Shown piece after piece: positions 1 to 4,939 of a DNA stretch of 6,111 nt; the first letter of the stretch is position 1, and the number at the start of each line of letters is the position of its first letter. Under the pieces are notes generated by a model. It saw nothing but the letters and a program-made list of their open reading frames with translations. It ran no database searches and was not told the origin of the DNA. A program made the translations under genes and the position numbers. Source of the DNA: CAKZYD01 sp039026755 (GTDB lineage: Bacteria > Pseudomonadota > Alphaproteobacteria > Sphingomonadales > CAKZYD01); NCBI GenBank assembly GCA_039026755.1, contig JBCCLR010000218.1, positions 1 through 6,111 on the forward strand, read 5' to 3'.

Positions 1-168
1 ATGGGGACAGACGTTTAGAAACGCACGCACCTTGCCTTCGTGCCGAATGGCAAAGGCGGGATAAATCTGCCCATCCTTGTAGACATGAAAGTAAAGTGCT
101 GAGCCGCCGTTATTAAGCGCATCACAGGACGCCAGAACATGTTCGTCAAGCAAAGTTTCAGCCGTCAA
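1..168 (-). CDS. Small Rieske [2Fe-2S] domain protein, N-terminal 56 residues (truncated by window edge)
   Basis: The open frame runs leftward off the window. It reads MTAETLLDEH at its start and ends IRHEGKVRAF-LNVCPH, where C-P-H is the first half (C-x-H) of a Rieske cluster motif. The second half (C-x2-H) should lie beyond base 1. The stretch before it (GSALYF, AFAIRHEG, AFLNVCPH) resembles small stand-alone Rieske proteins, which are about 100-120 residues and act as soluble electron carriers. No ATG is present. A TTG at 168-166 is the chosen start, another TTG lies at 177-175, and an in-frame TAA at 180-178 closes the frame upstream. No well-placed Shine-Dalgarno is seen, but the start overlaps the dioxygenase stop by 11 bases, which fits translational coupling. 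A role as redox partner or reactivating ferredoxin for the upstream dioxygenase is inference only. It could instead be the N-terminus of a longer Rieske oxygenase subunit. Confidence 0.75.
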   Translation of the reverse strand, partial: MTAETLLDEHVLASCDALNNGGSALYFHVYKDGQIYPAFAIRHEGKVRAFLNVCPH

Positions 169-1132
169 CCCGGCCAATTATTGCCAATGTTTCCTCCATG
201 TTTTCCGCAACCTGCGGCGACATCATGAGCTTTGTTCCAAGTGTGTCGTAAGGCTCATTGCATAAAAACGAGGGATCATGAGAACAGCAGGCTTCAAACA
301 GTGCGCCTGAAGGCGTCCTTACATAAACGCTGTCAAAATACCCTCGGTCTTTAGGTTCTGAACAATCCGTGTAACCCAGTCCTTCAATCAAAAACTTAAT
401 TTGGTCCTGCGCGGTCCGGGATGGAACATTAAAGGCATGGTGATGGATTGCACCTTGCCCAACATGCCAACTGCCCGAGGGACGGTCTGGTTCAATAAAG
501 AAATCAGTATAGGTTCCAGTCCCGCCGTCACCCATCTCATAGCGCACCGAGCCGCCATCCTCAGCCACTTTGCGAGAGCCCCATGCGACTTCCATGAAAC
601 TGCTCATAAAGTCCATATCGCGCGTGGACACACCATAGCTGTGCGTTCCCCTGATCATCATCTCAGGCGGTACAGGGCCACCGGTACGCGGCTTGCGATC
701 ATCATCTGCGATACCCACCAGAGACAAACGGATATTATGCGGCGTTCGAAATTCCAGGTGGGTCTCGCCGAAATACTCTTTTTCCGTGACGTCAAAGCCA
801 TGGTCTTTGAGCCGGCGATGCCAATATCCAATCGCTGATTGCGGAATTGAGAGTGTAATATTGCTGCACTGGCCTACCCCCTCTACCGCATCCACACCCA
901 CATGCTTGAGCGGAAATGTGGTGAGCAAGGTGCTTTCTTCCCCTAAATCGTTGCCATAATAGAAATGGTAGACGGGCGTTGCACCATCATAAAACAAGGT
1001 GCGTTTTACACACTTCAATCCCAAAACTTTTGTGTGAAAATCAAAGTCTTCTTGCGGGTCCATCACACCGATTGTTGTATGGTGATGACCGACCAGCGCC
1101 GTCGTCGGGTTTTCCAAATTTACAGTAGACAT
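158..1132 (-). CDS. Ring-cleaving dioxygenase of the VOC superfamily, PcpA/LinE (hydroquinone 1,2-dioxygenase)-like
   Basis: This 324-residue protein has the two-module VOC layout of Fe(II) hydroquinone dioxygenases. The N-terminal module carries HHHTTIG (16-22) and KRTLFYDG (43-50). The C-terminal module carries EPDRPSGSW (214-222), IHHHAF (229-234) and DRGYFDSVYVRTPSGALFEA (262-281). Aligned from memory to PcpA (iron ligands His11, His227, Glu276), the ligands here are His18, His231 and Glu280, with the same 49-residue spacing between the last two. The PcpA second-sphere residues His10, Thr13, His226, Arg259 and Tyr266 correspond to His17, Thr20, His230, Arg263 and Tyr270, all present. The family cleaves the ring of hydroquinone or chlorohydroquinones next to a hydroxyl group, in the cytoplasm. 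The sequence does not show whether halogenated substrates are used. ATG at 1132 is preceded by AAGGA (1143-1139) at 6-nt spacing. It is the first gene of a leftward operon with the Rieske gene. A broader quinone-detoxifying MhqO-type role is the main alternative. Confidence 0.88.
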   Translation of the reverse strand: MSTVNLENPTTALVGHHHTTIGVMDPQEDFDFHTKVLGLKCVKRTLFYDGATPVYHFYYGNDLGEESTLLTTFPLKHVGVDAVEGVGQCSNITLSIPQSAIGYWHRRLKDHGFDVTEKEYFGETHLEFRTPHNIRLSLVGIADDDRKPRTGGPVPPEMMIRGTHSYGVSTRDMDFMSSFMEVAWGSRKVAEDGGSVRYEMGDGGTGTYTDFFIEPDRPSGSWHVGQGAIHHHAFNVPSRTAQDQIKFLIEGLGYTDCSEPKDRGYFDSVYVRTPSGALFEACCSHDPSFLCNEPYDTLGTKLMMSPQVAENMEETLAIIGRVDG

Positions 1133-1210
1133 AGCGCGTCCTTACACATCCTTTTCCGTGATTTTATTGATTAGTATTGTTAGGCCCGGAAAGGATTGGA
1201 AGGATTTTAA

Positions 1211-1258
1211 ATTCGTTTCAAGAACTTAAATTGCATTATATTAATTCGATTAGTGAAT
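1211..1258 (-). promoter_or_regulatory. Predicted LysR-type operator pair upstream of the dioxygenase operon
   Basis: Read leftward, the first box is ATTC-ACTAATC-GAAT (1258-1244), a perfect ATTC-N7-GAAT dyad with the LysR T-N11-A core. It overlaps the last codons and stop of the regulator gene. Exactly 33 bp downstream is a second box, GTTC-TTGAAAC-GAAT (1225-1211). It contains TTGAAA, a possible -35 element, and CAATCCTT starts 17 bp after that hexamer. A strong recognition site followed about three helical turns later by a weaker activation site near -35 is the usual layout of a LysR-activated promoter. The dioxygenase ATG lies about 80 bp beyond. No convincing -10 is visible. A TATAAT at 1240-1235 lies between the boxes, but no -35 fits it. 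From memory, the PcpR box in pentachlorophenol degraders has the same ATTC-N7-GAAT form. Confidence 0.65.
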
Positions 1259-2161
1259 AACACCGCCGATCATGCGCCGTAACCACTGATTTGCAGGTGC
1301 TTGATGAAAGCGTTCGTGCCAATACAGTTTGATATCAAAATTCGCGATATTTACCGGTGGTTCGACAAACCGCAACCGCAGGCGTTTTCCTAAAAAGGTT
1401 GCCAGACGGGCGGGCAAAATTGCAATACAATCCGTCTGCTCAACCAATAACGCAGCTGAAAAAAAGCTATCCGAGACAAGGCGAATGCGCTCTTTGGGGC
1501 AGACTTCATAGATTTGCTTTTCAATTTGACGGTGCACGTGACCCAGCCCTTTGGTCGAAATAATGACGTGATCAGCACTGGTGAAATCGGCGAATGATAT
1601 CTGCCCACCCAAGTCCGGGTGATCGCTGCGCACAGCGCACAGATAGGACTCAGTGGCGAGCGTTTTTTCGTAAATACCGGCATAGAGCTTTGGATAGCCG
1701 CCTAAGGCAACGTCCACCTCTCCGTTCTCCAACTGCTGCATCAATGTATTGGTGGATGGCCGAACGGCGTGCAGACGGATACGCGGCGCAGCCGCTGCGC
1801 AAGCACGCATCAGTCCTGGCAACAAGATACTATGGCCCACCTCCGATGATGCGATTGCGAAGCTGCGCTCAGACAATTCCGGCACAAATTTTTCATGATG
1901 ATAAATCTGGGTTTGATAGATGCGAACCAAGCGGTTCACGAAAGGCTCAATATCCGTGGCATAGGGGGTTGGCACCAGTCCACGTCCAGTCTTCACAAAG
2001 AGATTATCGTTGAAATGCTCACGCAGCTTCGCCAACTTCCGGCTCACAGCCGGCTGCGACAAGTCCAGATGCTTTGCCGTCTGCGTCACATTCCTGAACT
2101 TCATCAGTGTTTGGAAAATAACGAGTAAACTCAGGTCAAGTTCGTAGTCTGCGAATTTCAA
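1250..2161 (-). CDS. LysR-type transcriptional regulator, LinR/PcpR/NahR-like
   Basis: The product is 303 residues from the chosen start, the usual length for the family. The N-terminal winged helix-turn-helix covers roughly residues 8-65, with the recognition region NVTQTAKHLDLSQPAVSRKL at 24-43 followed by LFVKTGRGLVPTPYA. A linker helix leads into the periplasmic-binding-protein-like effector domain (about 98-303). ENGEVDVALGGYP and TESYLCAVRSDHP there resemble the NahR/DntR/LinR subgroup, which senses aromatic compounds. No ATG fits. A TTG at 2161-2159 is chosen because GAGGAGGAGG lies just before it. A longer form from TTG 2179 (309 residues) would translate that purine run as Arg-Arg-Arg. 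An in-frame TAA at 2185-2183 closes the frame. The gene sits between the leftward dioxygenase operon and the rightward receptor gene, and predicted operators occur at both its ends. One lies about 40 bp before its start, so autoregulation is likely. The effector is unknown; an aromatic ligand or ring-cleavage product is inferred. Confidence 0.9.
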   Translation of the reverse strand: MKFADYELDLSLLVIFQTLMKFRNVTQTAKHLDLSQPAVSRKLAKLREHFNDNLFVKTGRGLVPTPYATDIEPFVNRLVRIYQTQIYHHEKFVPELSERSFAIASSEVGHSILLPGLMRACAAAAPRIRLHAVRPSTNTLMQQLENGEVDVALGGYPKLYAGIYEKTLATESYLCAVRSDHPDLGGQISFADFTSADHVIISTKGLGHVHRQIEKQIYEVCPKERIRLVSDSFFSAALLVEQTDCIAILPARLATFLGKRLRLRFVEPPVNIANFDIKLYWHERFHQAPANQWLRRMIGGVIH

Positions 2162-2164
2162 CAG

Positions 2165-2174
2165 CCTCCTCCTC
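2165..2174 (-). promoter_or_regulatory. Extended Shine-Dalgarno that decides the lysR start
   Basis: Read leftward, the run GAGGAGGAGG ends three bases before TTG 2161-2159. Using its first AGGAGG, the spacing to TTG is 6 nt, which is close to ideal. This favours the 303-residue form over the 309-residue form, whose upstream side has no such motif. A CTG at 2164-2162 is a less likely start. Confidence 0.7.
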
Positions 2175-2201
2175 GGCAAAACTTAACGCCTCAACAGGAT
2201 T

Positions 2202-2249
2202 ATTCACTAAACGAATTCAAACAATCCATTTTTCAATGTTGATGCGAAT
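2202..2249 (+). promoter_or_regulatory. Predicted LysR-type operator pair upstream of the TonB receptor gene
   Basis: Read rightward, ATTC-ACTAAAC-GAAT (2202-2216) differs at one base of 15 from the strong box in front of the dioxygenase operon. A second, weaker box AATG-TTGATGC-GAAT (2235-2249) follows at the same 33-bp spacing. It shares T-x-TTGA-xx-CGAAT with the weak box of the dioxygenase promoter. CAAGCCTT (2262-2269) then falls at the same offset as CAATCCTT in the other promoter. The pair points toward the receptor gene. The strong box also lies 41-55 bp before the chosen lysR start, so it probably overlaps the lysR promoter and could mediate autorepression. Confidence 0.6.
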
Positions 2250-2284
2250 AACGTGACTATGCAAGCCTTCAATTAGAAAAAGCA

Positions 2285-2317
2285 GGGGGGCGGCGGCAAT
2301 CAGACCGCACACCCCCC
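2285..2317. other. G6/C6 inverted repeat (hairpin) in the receptor leader region
   Basis: GGGGGG (2285-2290) can pair with CCCCCC (2312-2317). An inner GCGG (2293-2296) can pair with CCGC (2305-2308) around an 8-base loop, leaving small internal bulges. Read rightward, the hairpin is not followed by a T run. Read leftward, it is followed by TGCTTTTTCT, so it could act as an intrinsic terminator shielding lysR from leftward transcription. It could equally be a structured element of the receptor mRNA leader. Confidence 0.45.
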
Positions 2318-2477
2318 TCATACATAAAAACCGATCAAGCTTGGGGGAGGACACGTGCGATCAGCGATGACAGGTGTCTGCGCAATTTTAACGGCAATCA
2401 AGACTGCCAAAGCCGTTACCGCATCTGCTTTACCTCCAAGCGACAAAAACCAGGCACGTAGCATGGCGGCCCTTGCT

Positions 2478-2513
2478 CCGGTCCATTCATCAAATCCGTT
2501 CCATTCATCAAAA
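2478..2513 (+). repeat. 18-bp tandem repeat, two copies, in the receptor leader
   Basis: The two adjacent 18-base units (2478-2495 and 2496-2513) match at 16 of 18 positions and share the 13-base core TCCATTCATCAAA. They lie about 45-80 bases before the receptor ATG, so outside coding sequence for the chosen start. A longer reading from TTG 2473 would translate them as repeated RSIHQ. That start has no ribosome-binding site and would precede the signal peptide, so it is unlikely. Confidence 0.75.
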
Positions 2514-2545
2514 ACGGCGCATTCAACGACAAAAGACAATCCTCT

Positions 2546-2551
2546 GGGGAG
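2546..2551 (+). promoter_or_regulatory. Ribosome-binding site fixing the TonB receptor start
   Basis: GGGGAG lies 8 bases before ATG 2560. That ATG begins a clean signal peptide (MRRINKQ followed by a hydrophobic stretch), so the 29-residue upstream extension available in this frame is not expected to be translated. Confidence 0.8.
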
Positions 2552-2559
2552 ACACCAAC

Positions 2560-4803
2560 ATGAGACGCATCAACAAACAGATTCTGCGCAGCACAGCGGC
2601 ACTAATCGCCGTGACGACAGCGAATGCAGGCGCCCGCGCGCAAGACGTACAAAACAGCTTTGTCGAAGAGATTATGGTGACAGCGCAAAAGCGGTCAGAA
2701 AGTGTGCAAGATATCCCGCTCACAATTTCGGCTTTTGGCGAGGAGAAACTACAAGCAACTGGCTTTGATGCCATTTCTGATTTGGCCAACCTAACGCCAT
2801 CGCTGCAGTTTGGGAACTTCGGTCCGATTGCCTTTGTCGCGGTGCGCGGGATTGGTACTGAAAACACCACGGCGGGCGGCGATCCGGGGGTGGCGCTGCA
2901 TTATGATGGCATTTATCTTGGCCGTCCCGTGGGCTCTCTGTTTACCGCTTTCGATAGTGACCGGGTTGAGATTTTAAAAGGTCCGCAAGGCACGCTCTAC
3001 GGCCGCAATGCCACCGGCGGCTCAATAAATTATATCACCAAAAAACCAGAAGCAGACTTCGGCGGGCAGGCTGATTTGCTCTATGGTAACTTTAACTGGG
3101 TGCGCGCCCGCGCAGCCGTGAACGTGCCCATAAATGACAAAGTCTCCACCCGATTTGTCAGTTTTTTTGAAGATAGAGACGGATTTAGCGAAAACACAGT
3201 CCCAGGAGGCACGGAGGCAAACGACGCTGAAAACTGGGGCATTCGCGGCCATATCAACGTGGAATTCAACGATACCACGCAACTCTTGCTTTCAGCGAAT
3301 TATGCTGAATCCAACGGGGTCGGATTTAAAGCCGAGCACCGCGAAGCTTTTCCTGGTTCCATTGAAGGCATCAATCTGGCCGGCCCGCCCGTCGGCGCGC
3401 CAGACACCGTTAACTATGTGGTAAACGGGGTCACACTGGTGAATGACCTGGACGCGTTTCGCGAAGCCAAAGACACACGCGAACGCCAAGACAATGACTT
3501 TTTGCTTATATCTGCAACGCTGCAGCATGACTTTGGCCCAGTGATGTTAAAATCGATTACGGGCTATGTTGAAAGCAGCTACCTGTCGAGCAATGATTCA
3601 GACGGGTCGAGCAAAGCGCTTGCTAACCTGGTGATCACCGAAGAAGCTGAGCAGTTTTCGCAGGAATTGCAATTGCTCTCAAACACAGACAGCCCGCTGC
3701 AGTGGATTGGCGGACTGTTTTATTTCAATGAAAAAGCGTCGCGTTTTTCGAGGTTTTTTGAGGGCCGATTTGATCTCATTGCGCAGGCCAATGGCGTTGA
3801 AAGCGGCTTTAATGTCGGCGGCAATGTTGAATCAACGTCCTACGCTGCCTTTGCGCAGCTTAGTTACGATGTAACGGACACCTTCACCCTAACCGCTGGT
3901 GCGCGCTACACGGACGATGAAAAAGAAGGCAACAATATCGGCTTCCAATTCGGCCTAGTTTATGACGACGATGTTGGCGAGAGCTGGAATGAATTTACGT
4001 ATCGCCTCGCTGCAGACTGGCAGGTCGCGCCCGATACATTGCTGTTTGCCAGCTATTCAACTGGATATAAATCTGGCGGTATCAACCAAATCGTGGTCCC
4101 TAGCCTGGGGCGTAATCCAATCTACGACCCTGAGAGTGTTTCGGCGATTGAGGTTGGTTTGAAATCCACTGTGCTTGATGGCCGGTTGCGCATCAATGCC
4201 GCGCTGTTTCGCAACGAATATGATGATCTCCAGTTCCAGGTCTTTGAGTTGGGCGGACCATCCTCCTTCAACGCGGACGGTGCTGTGGTGCAAGGACTAG
4301 AGGTGGAACTGCAAGCTTATGTGACCGAAAGCTTTGCAATCGATGCAACATTGGGGCTGACTGACTCCGAGTTTGACGACCAAGTCTTGGGCGGTGTGGA
4401 TATCGGTGGCAATCAAGTGCAGCGCACCCCCGATGTCACCTTCAGCATCGGCGTGTCCAATGAGTGGGACTTCAATACCCTAGGTGTCCTTCGCGCGCGT
4501 GCCGATGTGTCTTACACGGACGAAATCTTCTACAACGCGTTTAACAGGGCTGGCGGCTTTTCAGACCCTGGCGGCAGCGACCTGGCGGAAGATTATACCA
4601 ACGTCAACCTGCGCCTGCTTTGGCACGATAACGATGATAAATGGAACGCCGAAGTGTTTGTTACTAATCTGTTTGACACCGTGCAGGAGGGTAATGTGTT
4701 CCGTGGCATCGGGTTTCTCGATGTGCCAGGCGGCGGCGGGCCTGAACAAGTAACATACAACCCACCGCGACAGTTCGGAATCCAAATCGGCCGCAAATTT
4801 TGA
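2560..4803 (+). CDS. TonB-dependent outer-membrane receptor
   Basis: This 747-residue protein is an energised outer-membrane importer driven by TonB-ExbBD. Residues 1-27 form a signal peptide (RRINKQ, then STAALIAVTTANAG, with likely cleavage after ARA). The TonB box region EEIMVTAQKR is at 36-45. The plug domain spans about 46-160 and contains DIPLTISAFG (51-60), VRGIGTEN (95-102) and RVEILKGPQGTLYGRNATGG (135-154), the family hallmark. The remainder is the 22-strand barrel, with alternating strands and the late motifs FASYSTGYKSGG and VTNLFDT. It ends PRQFGIQIGRKF, with the terminal Phe expected for BAM-dependent insertion. The substrate cannot be read from sequence. It lacks the N-terminal signalling extension of FecA-type transducers. 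The operator pair upstream and pcaF downstream point to uptake of a compound fed into the aromatic pathway rather than to siderophore uptake; this is inference from context. Confidence 0.93.
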   Translation: MRRINKQILRSTAALIAVTTANAGARAQDVQNSFVEEIMVTAQKRSESVQDIPLTISAFGEEKLQATGFDAISDLANLTPSLQFGNFGPIAFVAVRGIGTENTTAGGDPGVALHYDGIYLGRPVGSLFTAFDSDRVEILKGPQGTLYGRNATGGSINYITKKPEADFGGQADLLYGNFNWVRARAAVNVPINDKVSTRFVSFFEDRDGFSENTVPGGTEANDAENWGIRGHINVEFNDTTQLLLSANYAESNGVGFKAEHREAFPGSIEGINLAGPPVGAPDTVNYVVNGVTLVNDLDAFREAKDTRERQDNDFLLISATLQHDFGPVMLKSITGYVESSYLSSNDSDGSSKALANLVITEEAEQFSQELQLLSNTDSPLQWIGGLFYFNEKASRFSRFFEGRFDLIAQANGVESGFNVGGNVESTSYAAFAQLSYDVTDTFTLTAGARYTDDEKEGNNIGFQFGLVYDDDVGESWNEFTYRLAADWQVAPDTLLFASYSTGYKSGGINQIVVPSLGRNPIYDPESVSAIEVGLKSTVLDGRLRINAALFRNEYDDLQFQVFELGGPSSFNADGAVVQGLEVELQAYVTESFAIDATLGLTDSEFDDQVLGGVDIGGNQVQRTPDVTFSIGVSNEWDFNTLGVLRARADVSYTDEIFYNAFNRAGGFSDPGGSDLAEDYTNVNLRLLWHDNDDKWNAEVFVTNLFDTVQEGNVFRGIGFLDVPGGGGPEQVTYNPPRQFGIQIGRKF

Positions 4804-4870
4804 TGATCTGGCCAGCAATTCAGATGATTTCGAGCGCCCAAATGGCCTGTAATGCTGAGAAAACCGGTGC

Positions 4871-4895
4871 GCGGCGTGCTGTCTTGGCACGTCGC
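4871..4895 (+). other. Hairpin between the TonB receptor gene and pcaF
   Basis: GCGGCGTGC (4871-4879) and GCACGTCGC (4887-4895) form a 9-bp stem with one G-T wobble around a 7-base loop. No T run follows it rightward, so it is not a typical intrinsic terminator. It may be an intercistronic mRNA-stability element or partial attenuator in a receptor-pcaF transcript. The whole gap from the receptor stop to the pcaF start is 136 bases. Confidence 0.45.
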
Positions 4896-4929
4896 TCGCG
4901 CGTTAAGCACAGGTCGCAATCAAATTGGC

Positions 4930-4934
4930 GGTGG
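4930..4934 (+). promoter_or_regulatory. Probable ribosome-binding site for pcaF
   Basis: GGTGG lies 5 bases before GTG 4940 and supports that codon as the start. The other in-frame candidates (TTG 4925, GTG 4931, GTG 4961) have less convincing upstream sequence. Confidence 0.45.
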
Positions 4935-4939
4935 CTTTC

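Larger units (their letters stand above)
2180..2559. other. Long intergenic region between divergent lysR and the TonB receptor gene
   Basis: About 380 bases hold no gene I can support. From left to right they contain a predicted operator pair (2202-2249), an AT-rich stretch, a G6/C6 hairpin (2285-2317), a purine run GGGGGAGG (2342-2349) followed by GTG 2355, an 18-bp tandem repeat (2478-2513) and the receptor ribosome-binding site (2546-2551). If the receptor promoter lies just after the operator pair, its transcript would carry an untranslated leader of roughly 280-300 bases. Open frames exist on both strands here, but none shows a recognisable family. The stretch 2355-2470 could be decayed coding sequence. 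Confidence 0.6.

Noticed and set aside
401..838. Rightward frames inside the dioxygenase gene (also within lysR and the receptor)
   Set aside because: They lie opposite or out of frame with clearly identified genes and show no domain features, so they are shadows of the real coding strands.
1235..1240. TATAAT (leftward) as the -10 of the dioxygenase promoter
   Set aside because: No -35 fits at 16-18 bp, and the hexamer lies between the two operator boxes, too close to the strong box for standard LysR activation. The stretch is simply AT-rich.
1243..2217. Inverted repeats around lysR read as terminal repeats of a mobile element
   Set aside because: The enclosed gene is a regulator, not a transposase, no target-site duplication is visible, and the repeats are LysR-type boxes with a matching second box 33 bp away on each outer side.
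2473..2559. Longer receptor start at TTG 2473
   Set aside because: It would put 29 residues, including the translated tandem repeat, in front of the signal peptide, and it lacks a ribosome-binding site. ATG 2560 has GGGGAG at good spacing.
2355..2768. A 137-codon rightward frame starting at GTG 2355 behind GGGGGAGG
   Set aside because: Its second half overlaps the receptor coding sequence out of frame and is rich in Arg, Ser and Thr without domain features. Only a short leader-peptide role could be argued.
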